Source: Agaribacterium sp. ZY112
GTDB taxonomy: Bacteria > Pseudomonadota > Gammaproteobacteria > Pseudomonadales > Cellvibrionaceae
NCBI RefSeq assembly: GCF_041346925.1
Contig: NZ_CP166840.1
Coordinates: forward strand, 1,736,001-1,800,000
Direction: 5' to 3'
DNA: 64,000 nt
Program-made: the position numbers and the translations under genes
Shown: positions 25,409 to 34,479 of the stretch, piece after piece
Layout: each line of letters starts with the position of its first letter
Position numbering within the stretch: position 1 is the stretch's first letter
Notes under the pieces: model-generated
Databases searched by the model: none
The model's input: only the letters and a program-made list of their open reading frames with translations
What the model was told of the DNA's origin: nothing

Positions 25409-26026
25409 CTAGTTGGTGCTTTCTATACAATTTTTAATGTATAGATGAAGTTTGTTTAGCTTACTTTGGTAAGTTATGAGTCGATTAGGTTTTTTAAAGT
25501 AGAGCGCAATTTCATACCCCCAACACTTATCTGCTCCGGCTGAATCTGCCAGCTGAAGATATCGGCCATAGCGTTGATGCATTATTTTGGGATTTAAATC
25601 TGCCTGTATGTGTTCTTCATAGGGGTTGTGAAACTCTTCCTCTTGTTCAGATTCAAAGGGAACTACAACGATGAGCTCTGTGCAGTGTCTGGATAGGCGC
25701 TCTATGGTTTTTTGGGCATTGATAACCGACATGTGTTCTAGAATGTCGCCCATGATAATAACATCGTAAAAAATGATCTTTGTATTCACTATGTTGTCTA
25801 CATAAACTTTCCTGTAGAGTTGATTCAGTTTGAATTGTTCAATATACGGCGGCCAAATCTCGCATGCATCAATACTGGGGTAATTACTTCTGAGAAGCTT
25901 GGCGTAGGCACCAGCTCCCGCACCTACATCGAGAATAGTAGTTTTATTGGATGGGAACTTTCTTACAATATGGTTTTTAATATCTGATCTAAAATAATCG
26001 ACGCTAAACGGCATAACTTCATTCAA
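25409..26026 (-). CDS. SAM-dependent methyltransferase (class I)
   Basis: 205 residues. Class-I methyltransferase motif I ILDVGAGAGAYAKLL near 31-45, then DACEIWPPYIEQF, and motif IV-like IIMGDILEHMS near 92-102. Last gene of the minus-strand operon, 9 bases after the DUF6817/TPR gene. The substrate is not identified; possible targets are a sugar, a hydroxylated side chain or a carboxylate made by the other enzymes here. Confidence 0.8.
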   Translation of the reverse strand: MNEVMPFSVDYFRSDIKNHIVRKFPSNKTTILDVGAGAGAYAKLLRSNYPSIDACEIWPPYIEQFKLNQLYRKVYVDNIVNTKIIFYDVIIMGDILEHMSVINAQKTIERLSRHCTELIVVVPFESEQEEEFHNPYEEHIQADLNPKIMHQRYGRYLQLADSAGADKCWGYEIALYFKKPNRLITYQSKLNKLHLYIKNCIESTN

Positions 26027-26035
26027 CCCAAAGCG

Positions 26036-26968
26036 CTAAGAGCACCGTCTCATATGGCTATTTGTTAGCATTTTCTGCAGGCGCTGCCAGAAACCTTCTC
26101 CTCTTACGCCAATGCACGCAAGTTCAATTAAGCGTTCAGCCAAACTCATCCAATCACTTAATAGCAGCCTTTTGTCCCATGGTGAGGCCCAAGTGCGAAG
26201 GTGCTGCAAGCCCTCACTTGCTAAATAGAGCGCACTGTCAAAACGTTCACTATCGAGTTCGATAGCGGCTAACAATATATAGCTTTCTCCGATAATAGGA
26301 TTAAGTCCAATCGCTTTTTTTAGGTGTGTTTTTGCATTATCTGGCTGGCTAATTGTCAGTGCTTGTTTATAGGCTTCTAATGCCTTTATTTCGTCAGTTT
26401 TGCGCAATCCTTGACTTAACAGTGCTGGATGTTGAGGGGGTAAGAAGCTAATTGATTCGGCCATTTCTACCAATCGCCATATAAAAATAGCGGGAGATCG
26501 GTCTTTGTCAGATAACTGATCAAGTAGATTTGCCATCTCAATCAATAAAAGTTGTTCTAATTCTAATGCTGTCAATTGCAGTGTGTTGTGACTATTTATT
26601 TCATTTAGCGTGGCTCTTGAGTGTTGCTCGGGCAAAGAGCAATTTAATAAAGCGGGCAATATTTCATTACGCCGTACCGAACAAAAAGCGTAGGCCAATC
26701 TCTCGGCTGGTACTCCAATTAATGCTTGTATACTTTGACGTTGTTGCTTATCAACGGTCGACTTTTGAAAAAACTCAGTGCCGTAGATGCTATGATACAA
26801 GCCCGCTAGGTACACCTCCTCGGGGGCTCCCCAGGCGCGTAAAATATCAAACACACCGAATAGGTGCTGAAGAAAATTACCGCCGCTGTGTGATGTGGCT
26901 CGTGTGTTTTTTAAGGCGGCTAACTGTTTCTTTCTATTTGCGTTGTAATCCATACTCAAGGCTAGCAA
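26036..26968 (-). CDS. DUF6817-like (HD-derived) domain plus TPR protein
   Basis: 310 residues (305 from the alternative ATG at 26953, MDYN...). The N-terminal ~150 residues have an HD-like helical pattern: SHSGGNFLQHLFGVFDILRAWGAPEEVYLAGLYHSIYGTEFF, i.e. H..H spacing and LxHSIYG typical of DUF6817, a family of unknown activity. From about 205, TPR-like repeats (AYKQALTISQPDNAKTHLKKAIGLNPIIGESYILLAAIELD). The start overlaps the JmjC gene stop. Perhaps a substrate-binding or metal-dependent partner of the hydroxylase (inference). Family number from memory. Confidence 0.65.
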   Translation of the reverse strand: MLALSMDYNANRKKQLAALKNTRATSHSGGNFLQHLFGVFDILRAWGAPEEVYLAGLYHSIYGTEFFQKSTVDKQQRQSIQALIGVPAERLAYAFCSVRRNEILPALLNCSLPEQHSRATLNEINSHNTLQLTALELEQLLLIEMANLLDQLSDKDRSPAIFIWRLVEMAESISFLPPQHPALLSQGLRKTDEIKALEAYKQALTISQPDNAKTHLKKAIGLNPIIGESYILLAAIELDSERFDSALYLASEGLQHLRTWASPWDKRLLLSDWMSLAERLIELACIGVRGEGFWQRLQKMLTNSHMRRCS

Positions 26969-27903
26969 ACCTCAAGCCATTTCTTGAGGTGGTTTTCCAA
27001 TTCAGTGGGTTGGGTTTTTAGTTTTTTCAATAATTCAATCATCGCATCAATACTTTCATGCGTCTCGTTCACGACAGATTGGTCTATTGCTGGTATGTCT
27101 AGTAGTGAAAAGGCTGGTGCGCGATTATTAGGGTTGGCATTCATTTGTTCTTTTAAGTACACGAGAAGCCCGTCGATATATCCTGCGTTTTTATAGTCAA
27201 AAGCTAGATTCAATGAAAGGGAATCTTCTTCTGCTTTAGCGCAATGCCAAGCGCCAGCGGGCAGGCACAACATGTCCCCTGGGCCTAAAACAATAGATTC
27301 CATGTCTTCTTTTTGAGGTGGCTTAAATCCCTGTTCTTCAAGGTGGGCAGTGTGCGGTGAATTGCTTTTGGGGTAACGTGTAGTGTGATCGAGCTTATAC
27401 CACCAGCGTTTGTAGCCACCAATTTGAATGGCGGTAGCGACACGAGCATCGAAATGCATATCAAAGCCGCTGCCAGCGGGAGATAGATAAGAGCGAAAGC
27501 TGACTTTGCCACTGTAGCTCACGCGCTGTTTAATATTTAGCGCAGCTTGCCTTAATACTGGGTGGGCTTGTTCCATGCCTGTCACGCATATGGATGCGCC
27601 TGCTTTTAGCATATCTGGTATATCTGCGATGCTTATGTTTGCTTGGCGTAACAAGGGGAACACTGCTCGAATATGATCCGCTTTGTCTAGGTTTTCTTTA
27701 AACTCGTCTGTACGAAAAAGAAAATCAAATTTATCTTCAGAGCCTTTAATGTGAAGAGCTTTTTTATTGAAGTAGTCATGCATAAATTCATCGACACTGA
27801 CCTTGCCGAGGATGCGTTTAAGGACGTCAATATCAGCGTGTTTCGACGCGAGTGGGGCTAGAGCTTCTGTTGTATCCATGGTGTTATATCTTCCAAAATC
27901 CAT
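26962..27903 (-). CDS. JmjC/cupin 2-oxoglutarate-Fe(II) dioxygenase-like hydroxylase
   Basis: 313 residues; a second in-frame ATG lies eight codons later (MDTTEAL). N-terminal FMHDYFNKKALHIKG matches the ribosomal-oxygenase-type cupin_4/JmjC entry. The Fe-binding HxD is in GFDMHFDARVATAIQIGGYKRW near 148-165, and the distal His in LPAGAWHCA near 219. Related enzymes (YcfD/RoxA, MINA53) hydroxylate Arg or His of ribosomal proteins, and JmjD6-type enzymes hydroxylate Lys. It overlaps the transketolase C-subunit gene by 46 bases, so it is part of one operon. The likely target here is a residue of the GDTGK protein (inference). Confidence 0.85.
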   Translation of the reverse strand: MDFGRYNTMDTTEALAPLASKHADIDVLKRILGKVSVDEFMHDYFNKKALHIKGSEDKFDFLFRTDEFKENLDKADHIRAVFPLLRQANISIADIPDMLKAGASICVTGMEQAHPVLRQAALNIKQRVSYSGKVSFRSYLSPAGSGFDMHFDARVATAIQIGGYKRWWYKLDHTTRYPKSNSPHTAHLEEQGFKPPQKEDMESIVLGPGDMLCLPAGAWHCAKAEEDSLSLNLAFDYKNAGYIDGLLVYLKEQMNANPNNRAPAFSLLDIPAIDQSVVNETHESIDAMIELLKKLKTQPTELENHLKKWLEVC

Positions 27904-28802
27904 TGTCGTAGGCTGGCTGTGTCAATAGAGCATTGCTCTCGTAATTCGTTGATTGACTGCATCACGGGTAGCCAATTCTGTGGCCACCCAATTTTGTGAA
28001 TGGTTAAATGTGGGTATTGATGGGCCACGATATCACCGAGCCCACCGTTAGAAAAATGATCCTCAATTACATAAATATGCTTAAACGGTTGCCGCATAAT
28101 TGTGTCGAGTTTTTCTGGTAGTGGACGAATCCGGTTGATATGCATATGGCTTACGGAAACACTCTGTTTTAACGACAGGCTTAAATCAACTGCCCATTCG
28201 CTGGCTGTACCACTGGAAATTAAAAGAACATCATGGCCTTGTTTTTCTAGCCAATAGCAGTCTTGTGATTTTTCCGTTGTGATTGCTGGAGTAAATTTAG
28301 AAAGGCGTATATAAGCTGGTTGTTGTCGCTCTAATATTTGTTTGACTGCATAAATTACATCTTTTTCTGATCCAGGTGACCAGATATCAATATGAGGTAG
28401 GCTGGAAATAATGGCCACATCATTTAGGCATATATGCGAGTTGCCATTTTTAATGCCGGTGATGCCACTATTTGCACCAACTAAGGTTACAGGTAGCTTC
28501 ATTTGGCTGACACCGCACCGTATTTGATCGTAGCCTCTGCTTAATAAAAAAGCCGCAAATGAGAATACCCACGGACGTTTAGACATTGCAGCTAAACCGC
28601 TTGCGACCGATACCATACATTGTTCGGCGATACCTGCTTGGATATAGCGGGGGCCAAAGGTTGTTATGACATCGCTGTTTATATCGTAGGAGTCACCCAG
28701 ATCGGCATCCAGTAGCCATAAGTCTGATTCAGAGCGCGCCAGTTTTGCTAAATGCTGAACGAGTAATTTAGCAAGCTTCGGCGAGGAAGTTTCTGCTGGC
28801 AT
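27858..28802 (-). CDS. Split transketolase-like protein, pyrimidine-binding and C-terminal subunit
   Basis: 314 residues. Contains the transketolase Pyr domain with the catalytic Glu in IQAGIAEQCMVSVASGLAAMSKRPWVFSFA near 52-80, NSGITG, and a C-terminal transketolase domain (GHDVLLISSGTASEWAVDLS, INRIRPLPEK, YVIEDHFSNGGLGDIVAH). Together with the upstream subunit it forms a complete ThDP enzyme transferring a two-carbon ketol unit or an acyloin. Split transketolases occur in secondary-metabolite and polysaccharide clusters, distinct from the housekeeping single-chain TktA. It overlaps both neighbours. Confidence 0.9.
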   Translation of the reverse strand: MPAETSSPKLAKLLVQHLAKLARSESDLWLLDADLGDSYDINSDVITTFGPRYIQAGIAEQCMVSVASGLAAMSKRPWVFSFAAFLLSRGYDQIRCGVSQMKLPVTLVGANSGITGIKNGNSHICLNDVAIISSLPHIDIWSPGSEKDVIYAVKQILERQQPAYIRLSKFTPAITTEKSQDCYWLEKQGHDVLLISSGTASEWAVDLSLSLKQSVSVSHMHINRIRPLPEKLDTIMRQPFKHIYVIEDHFSNGGLGDIVAHQYPHLTIHKIGWPQNWLPVMQSINELREQCSIDTASLRQWILEDITPWIQQKL

Positions 28803-29616
28803 GATAGTGCTCCCTACTTAATGTCGTGCAGTGGCTTAATGCAGGTTGTTGTTCAAAACAAGGAATGCCGGCCCCTTTTACGGTGTTTGCAATGGCGATG
28901 TTAGGCTGTTTAGGGTCTAGAGGTTGCAGTGTTCGTGTTTTACTTGCCTCAATCCAAGATCGTAGGCTAGTCAGGCAGTGGCCATTTAAGCTCTCTACTT
29001 GCCAACCAAAGGCCCGCCATTTTTCTTCAGCAGCAGGTAGCGGCACATTATGAGCGACTTCCTGAGCTTCCCAGCCACACTCCTGGTGTCGGTTTAAATC
29101 TAAGATGACATGCAAATTGGTTAATTGGTAGCGTGAGGCCAGCATAGCGGCTTCCCACACCTGACCTTCTTGGCACTCGCCATCTCCCATTACTACCCAG
29201 ACATGACGATTCGGTTCATTGGCAAGCGCTAGTGCGCTTCCTAGTCCATAAGACAGACCTTGGCCTAATGAGCCTGTTGAAAAGTGTACCCAGTTGTTAG
29301 CATGAATACAGGGGTGTATTTCGGTGCCAGTAATTGAATTACCGTAATTGGAAAGATCTAGCTGCGCCAGGCCCAATGCATTTAGGCTAGCGTAATAGCT
29401 AACGGCTGCGTGGCCCTTTGATAAAATGAAAATATCTTGGCTGGCTCCACGCTGGGAAATACTGCCATGTACGAGTAAAGCTTGAAGGATCTCGACACAA
29501 CTACATGCCCCTCCAAAATGCCCCCCTTTTGCTTGGTAAAGTGCATCGAGAATTTGCAGGCGTATTTGGCGACTTGTCGAGTTGCCTAGCTGCTCCTTCT
29601 TGCTAATCGTAACCAT
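28768..29616 (-). CDS. Split transketolase-like protein, ThDP pyrophosphate-binding (N-terminal) subunit
   Basis: 282 residues from ATG 29616, which has an AGGGATATAGC ribosome-binding site; an upstream ATG at 29661 is less likely. The PP domain is complete: GGHFGGACSCVEILQAL, LSKGHAAVSYYASL, STGSLGQGLSYGLGSALA, and the ThDP motif MGDGECQEGQVWEAAM near 142-157 ending with DLNRHQ. First gene of the minus-strand operon transkN-transkC-JmjC-DUF6817-methyltransferase. The stretch 29662-29876 holds no gene; a promoter for this operon should lie there but I see no clear -10/-35 pair. Confidence 0.9.
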   Translation of the reverse strand: MVTISKKEQLGNSTSRQIRLQILDALYQAKGGHFGGACSCVEILQALLVHGSISQRGASQDIFILSKGHAAVSYYASLNALGLAQLDLSNYGNSITGTEIHPCIHANNWVHFSTGSLGQGLSYGLGSALALANEPNRHVWVVMGDGECQEGQVWEAAMLASRYQLTNLHVILDLNRHQECGWEAQEVAHNVPLPAAEEKWRAFGWQVESLNGHCLTSLRSWIEASKTRTLQPLDPKQPNIAIANTVKGAGIPCFEQQPALSHCTTLSREHYHASRNFLAEAC

Positions 29617-29876
29617 GCTATATCCCTGATGATTATATTTGTCCCTGCAATCTAGCCTCAAACCTTAATGCTTGATGGTGAAAGAGGCAATGATCATTTT
29701 GGTAATTTGATATAACTGGAATAAGTGCAAATATGAGAACAATTGGCTTGAAATGATTTTGGGTCAGATCTTGGTGATCAAAACACAATAATTTATGAAT
29801 AAAGCTCTTCAATGTAGCTAAATAAAGCAGCCAAGCTTTTATATCATGAACAGAATTATCTTATTGAGGTAAAAAG

Positions 29877-29953
29877 TGGTGGGCCTTCCCAGACTTGAAC
29901 TGGGGACCTGCCGATTATGAGTCGGATGCTCTAACCAACTGAGCTAAAGGCCC
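29877..29953 (-). tRNA. tRNA with anticodon CAU, probably tRNA-Ile2 (lysidine-modified), possibly elongator Met
   Basis: On the minus strand the 77 bases fold as a standard cloverleaf: acceptor GGGCCTT/AAGGCCC, D-arm GCTCAGTTGGTTAGAGC, anticodon loop CTCATAA in a CCGA/TCGG stem, T-arm with TTCAAGT, and an encoded CCA end (29877-29879). The CAT anticodon fits tRNA-Met or the tilS-modified tRNA-Ile2. The acceptor sequence and the location next to rpoD resemble the Pseudomonas tRNA-Ile(CAT), which I favour. Confidence 0.92.
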
Positions 29954-30170
29954 TTATGTCTCCATAGATGGAGAGCGTGCTTGGAGTTACCGAGGGTAAT
30001 ACAAGCTGGTTTGATCTTTGTGTAAACAGATGAATCCATCTTACTCGATTCACTTTGCACTTGCTGTTCTAAGCGTTTGTTTCTTAAGTGATTAGAATCA
30101 GTAAGCGGCGCATTATAAGGTGCAGTGGCATGAAAAACTAGGGTTGGTTTTTCTTTATTTCAGAAATAAA

Positions 30171-30196
30171 AAAAGGAGAGCCTAGGCCCTCCTTTT
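30171..30196 (-). terminator. Rho-independent terminator of the rpsU-dnaG-rpoD operon
   Basis: Read on the minus strand: AAAAGGAGGG, CCTAGG, CTCTCCTTTTTTT. A GGAG/CTCC-based stem is followed by a T run, 19 bases after the rpoD stop. Confidence 0.8.
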
Positions 30197-30214
30197 GAAT
30201 CGTGCTTTTAGTGC

Positions 30215-32044
30215 TTATTCGTCTAGGAAGCCGCGTAAGTGATCTGAGCGTGAAGGGTGGCGTAATTTACGCAGAGCCTTTGCTTCGATCTGACGAATAC
30301 GTTCACGCGTTACGTCGAACTGCTTGCCTACTTCTTCAAGAGTATGATCGGTATTCATATCGATACCAAAACGCATACGAAGTACTTTAGCTTCTCGGGC
30401 GGTAAGGCCGCCAAGTACTGACTTAGTCGCTTCCTGAAGGCCTGAAGAGGTCGCTGATTCAACCGGTGAGGTGATCGTTACGTCTTCAATAAAGTCGCCT
30501 AGGTGGCTGTCTTCATCGTCGCCGATTGGCGTTTCCATAGAGATAGGCTCTTTGGCGATTTTCAGTACTTTGCGAACCTTGTCTTCTGGCATGTCCATGC
30601 GCTCTGCCAATTCTTCTGGCGAGGCTTCACGGCCCATTTCTTGTAGCATCTGACGGCTAATACGATTGAGCTTGTTGATGGTTTCAATCATATGTACCGG
30701 AATACGAATGGTGCGGGCTTGGTCGGCAATAGAGCGAGTAATAGCCTGACGAATCCACCATGTTGCATAGGTTGAGAACTTGTAACCTCGGCGGTATTCG
30801 AATTTATCTACGGCTTTCATTAGGCCGATGTTACCTTCTTGGATAAGGTCCAAGAACTGTAAACCGCGGTTGGTGTACTTTTTCGCAATAGAGATTACCA
30901 GGCGTAAGTTCGCTTCAACCATTTCTTTTTTGGCGCGGCGAGCACGAGCTTCACCGATGCTCATGCGACGGTTGATCTCTTTAATGGTGGCAAGGTCTAA
31001 ACCGGCTTCTTCTTCTACTTGAGCGAGCTTGCGCTGGCTGCGCAGGATGTCGCCTTGGTAACCACGTAGCGCGTCGCTGTAGTCACGCTTTTTCTTAACG
31101 ATATCGTTAATCCACTCTAGGTCACTTTCGTTACCTGGGTATTCCTTCATAAAGGTCTTACGAGGCATACCTGCGCGCTGAACACAAAGGCGCATAATGG
31201 CTTTTTCTTCGATGCGGATACGGCGAAGCATGCCACGAACGTGATCATAAATGGGGTCGAACTGGCGAGGTGGAAGTTTGAAGAATTTAAAAACTTCACC
31301 CAGTTCTTCCAGTGCTTTGCCTGCTTCTTTGCTGGCACGGCCTTTGTCTTCGATGACTTTTTCGGCTGCTTCTAGTACAACACGTAGCTCGTCGAAGCGC
31401 TCTTTGGCGTACTCAGGGTCAATACCACCTGGGTTGTCGTCATCTTCGTCGTCGGCTTCGTCGTCTTTCTCGTTCTTCTCTGCCTGATTGATTGGTGTTG
31501 CAGCTTGCACTTCATCAGCGGGGTCTAGCCAGCCACTGACAACATCTGGCATGCGGCGTTCGCCGGCTTCAATAAGGTCAAACTCGTCAACGATTTTACG
31601 TGCGGAATTTGGCCAGTGCGCTAAGGCGTGAGTTAATTCACGAATACCTTCTTCGATACGCTTGGCGATAGCAATTTCGCCTTCACGAGTTAGAAGTTCA
31701 ACCGTACCCATCTCGCGCATGTACATACGCACTGGGTCGGTAGTACGGCCTGCTTCAGTCTCTACTGCGGCAAGAGCGGCGGCAGCTTCGGCGGCAGCAA
31801 TTTCATCGGTGCTGTTGTCGCCATCGGTCATCAAAAGTTCATCGGCATCAGGTGCTACTTCGTATACACGAATACCCATGTCGTTGATCATTTGGATGAT
31901 GTCTTCGACCTGATCCGGGTCGCTGAATTCATCGGGCAGGTGGTCGTTGACCTCATCGTAAGTCAAGTAGCCCTGCTCGCGGCCTCGATTGATCAGTTCT
32001 TTGATGCGAGACTGCTTTTGCTGCGGTTGCGGTTGGTCGCTCAT
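30215..32044 (-). CDS. rpoD: RNA polymerase primary sigma factor sigma-70
   Basis: 609 residues, the usual length of gammaproteobacterial RpoD. Region 1.1 at the N-terminus ([26 protein letters not shown]), then region 1.2 ([32 protein letters not shown]), an acidic non-conserved insert ([14 protein letters not shown]), region 2 ([49 protein letters not shown]), region 3 and region 4.2 ([42 protein letters not shown]). It directs RNA polymerase to housekeeping promoters. Last gene of the macromolecular-synthesis operon. Confidence 0.99.
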   Translation of the reverse strand: MSDQPQPQQKQSRIKELINRGREQGYLTYDEVNDHLPDEFSDPDQVEDIIQMINDMGIRVYEVAPDADELLMTDGDNSTDEIAAAEAAAALAAVETEAGRTTDPVRMYMREMGTVELLTREGEIAIAKRIEEGIRELTHALAHWPNSARKIVDEFDLIEAGERRMPDVVSGWLDPADEVQAATPINQAEKNEKDDEADDEDDDNPGGIDPEYAKERFDELRVVLEAAEKVIEDKGRASKEAGKALEELGEVFKFFKLPPRQFDPIYDHVRGMLRRIRIEEKAIMRLCVQRAGMPRKTFMKEYPGNESDLEWINDIVKKKRDYSDALRGYQGDILRSQRKLAQVEEEAGLDLATIKEINRRMSIGEARARRAKKEMVEANLRLVISIAKKYTNRGLQFLDLIQEGNIGLMKAVDKFEYRRGYKFSTYATWWIRQAITRSIADQARTIRIPVHMIETINKLNRISRQMLQEMGREASPEELAERMDMPEDKVRKVLKIAKEPISMETPIGDDEDSHLGDFIEDVTITSPVESATSSGLQEATKSVLGGLTAREAKVLRMRFGIDMNTDHTLEEVGKQFDVTRERIRQIEAKALRKLRHPSRSDHLRGFLDE

Positions 32045-32272
32045 TAAGGTTCCCTGTTGCTGGAGGGGTTGGCGAAAAGCCCGCCATTATAATCATTTCG
32101 CTTCTAAGCGGCCAGTGAACGAGAGCCAAGTTGGGGCACTTTTTCCCTTTTTTTGGCTCTTTTTTTTTGTTTTGCTGTGCTTAGAGTGTGCTTGGCCCTA
32201 TAGATGGGGGCGGGTAGGGCTTTTTACAACTTCATCCCTCTAAATCGATGGCCTGTGGCAGCTTTGTGTGGC

Positions 32273-34261
32273 TTAGCTGTAGTTGCCGAGAATAAGTTGT
32301 TGGTAACGCAGTTTTTCTTCTTGGCTCAATTGTTTTAAGCCTTTGGCGTTAAGTTGGGCGAGTTCACGTTTGCAGTGGGCTTTAAGCTGCTCTTCATTGA
32401 TGGCCTTAAGGCAGGCACTAAAGTCTCTTTCAGCGTCAAAATTACTCAGGCCTTTAAGTTCGTTAAACAGTGGATGGCTAACAATGTTTGCAAGTGCTTG
32501 CTGCGCTTCTACGCCATGGCTCCCGCCCCACCAGCCCATGATGTTGTTGAAGTTTGCCTGAGGTCGGCGCTGCAAATATTGCATGATATCGACAAGGATT
32601 TGCAGTTCTTGCTCTGGCTGTTCATCTTGGATATTGAGTTGGTGTTGGCTGTTGTTGAATAGCTGTGGGTGGTCGAGTAGCAAGATACTTGCGCGTCGAG
32701 CAGGGCTCAGTGCCATTAGGCTGCGTGTTCGTGTTGGTTGAGTTGGTGCGCTTAGGTGTTCGACGTGATGTTGGCTTTGGTTTTGTTCTAGTTCTTGAGT
32801 GAGCCAAGCCGGGGGTTCGTTGTCGTGCTCGGTGGGCTGATCGCCATTGTCTGTCTGATGCGTGGTACTTTGGAGGGCTTGCTTTTCTGTTGTTTGTGTT
32901 GGGCTAGGCTCGTTTGCGTGCTCGACCTCAGCTTCGCTATTAGCGGGCTCCGGTATAACGGGCATGTCGGTGAACTCAACCAGTTGTTCGGTGCTTAAGC
33001 CTGTGCGCTTGGCGAGGTTGTCGAACATGAGTGAGCGAAAAATACCGCCGGGTAATTGGTTGAGCATTGGTGCTGCGTTTTTTGCGAAGCGGGCCCGGCC
33101 GTCAAGGCTGTTTAGGTCGACTCCTTCTGCGGCGCTATCAAATAAGAACTGCTCTAAGGGCAGGGCGTTATCGAGTTGCTGCTGAAAGCGCTCGGCACCA
33201 ATTTGGCGTACAAGGCTATCTGGGTCTTGGCCTTCTGCTAGAAATAAAAAGCGTATTTGGCGGCCATCTTCCATTGAGCCAAGTGAGGCTTGTAGGGCGC
33301 GCTGGGCGGCATTGCGTCCGGCTTTGTCGCCGTCAAAGCAAAAAACGATGTTTTTTACATGGCGAAAAGCGAGTTTGAGATGGTCTTCGCCACAGGCTGT
33401 TCCGAGGGTAGCAACGGCGTTGCTGATGCCGTATTGGGCTAGGGCAATAACGTCCATATAGCCTTCAACGACGATCAGTTGCTCTAGGTTGCGGCTAAAT
33501 TGGCGAGCCTCATAGAGGCCGTAGAGTTCTTGGCCTTTATGGAATACATCGGTCTCTGGTGAGTTTAGGTATTTGGGCTTGCTGTCATCTAGTACGCGCC
33601 CGCCAAAACCGATACAGCGACCTCTTACATCCCGTATAGGAAACATAATGCGGTGGCGAAAACGGTCGTAGCGCTTATTCTCATCAAGTTTATCAACCAC
33701 TAAGCCGCAATCGATCAGTAGGTTTGTGTCGCTTTCTGTTTTGCCGAAGCGGCTCAATAGTATGTCCCAGCCGGGAGGGGCGTAGCCAAGTTCGTAAGCT
33801 TTAGCGATTTGCCCGCTTAGGCCGCGGCCCTGTAAATACTTAACCGCAAAGTCGCGCTTGGGGTGTTGTCGCAGTTGGTTTTGGAAGTGCTCGCTTGCTT
33901 CAAGAAGCTGCTTGTAACAGCGTTTTCTTTGTATTTCACGGGCATCTTGAGCTTCGCTGCGCTGCTCTCTTGGCACTTCAACGCCGGCTTGTTTGGCGAG
34001 GTATTCCACCGAGTCAACAAAGTTGCTGCGGTCGTATTCCATCAGGAAGTTGATCGCGGTGCCACTCGCACCGCAGCCAAAACAATAATAAAACTGTTTG
34101 TCGGGGCTGACGGTAAAGGAGGGGGTCTTTTCATCGTGAAAAGGGCAGCAGGCGCTGTAGTTTTTGCCGTTGCGTTTTAGTTTGACGCGCTGGTCTACCA
34201 CTTCGACAATGTCGACACGGCTAAGTAGGTCGTCAAGAAAACTTTGGGGGATACGGCTCAT
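32273..34261 (-). CDS. dnaG: DNA primase
   Basis: 662 residues. Zinc-binding domain CCPFHDEKTPSFTV..YYCFGCGASG near 38-66; TOPRIM core with VVEGYMDV near 266 and FCFDGDKAGRNAA near 308; a Gln/Pro-rich linker about 435-520; and a C-terminal helicase-binding domain. It synthesises RNA primers at the replication fork with DnaB. The 228 bases between it and rpoD are T-rich on the plus strand and carry no gene; an internal rpoD promoter may lie there. Confidence 0.98.
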   Translation of the reverse strand: MSRIPQSFLDDLLSRVDIVEVVDQRVKLKRNGKNYSACCPFHDEKTPSFTVSPDKQFYYCFGCGASGTAINFLMEYDRSNFVDSVEYLAKQAGVEVPREQRSEAQDAREIQRKRCYKQLLEASEHFQNQLRQHPKRDFAVKYLQGRGLSGQIAKAYELGYAPPGWDILLSRFGKTESDTNLLIDCGLVVDKLDENKRYDRFRHRIMFPIRDVRGRCIGFGGRVLDDSKPKYLNSPETDVFHKGQELYGLYEARQFSRNLEQLIVVEGYMDVIALAQYGISNAVATLGTACGEDHLKLAFRHVKNIVFCFDGDKAGRNAAQRALQASLGSMEDGRQIRFLFLAEGQDPDSLVRQIGAERFQQQLDNALPLEQFLFDSAAEGVDLNSLDGRARFAKNAAPMLNQLPGGIFRSLMFDNLAKRTGLSTEQLVEFTDMPVIPEPANSEAEVEHANEPSPTQTTEKQALQSTTHQTDNGDQPTEHDNEPPAWLTQELEQNQSQHHVEHLSAPTQPTRTRSLMALSPARRASILLLDHPQLFNNSQHQLNIQDEQPEQELQILVDIMQYLQRRPQANFNNIMGWWGGSHGVEAQQALANIVSHPLFNELKGLSNFDAERDFSACLKAINEEQLKAHCKRELAQLNAKGLKQLSQEEKLRYQQLILGNYS

Positions 34262-34479
34262 GATGCGCAGTTTAACCTTTGTTGTCTCGATCTAGATAGC
34301 GCTTTTCTTGTTGTCGTGTGGTCTGGGTTATGCTGGGTTTGTGCAAAGGTAGTGCGTAAAGAAAAGATCTGTTAAAGGTTTGTGCGGTCGCTGGTATTGT
34401 TTTTGTTGTGCGCAGTAACGCAGGTTCAGCGTGCCCTATTTAGTCACGCTAGCTTGCCTAGAGGTGTATTCTGATTGGC

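Noticed and set aside
26530..27021. 163-codon plus-strand frame opposite the DUF6817/TPR gene
   Set aside because: Antisense shadow; the minus-strand frame has family motifs and operon overlaps.
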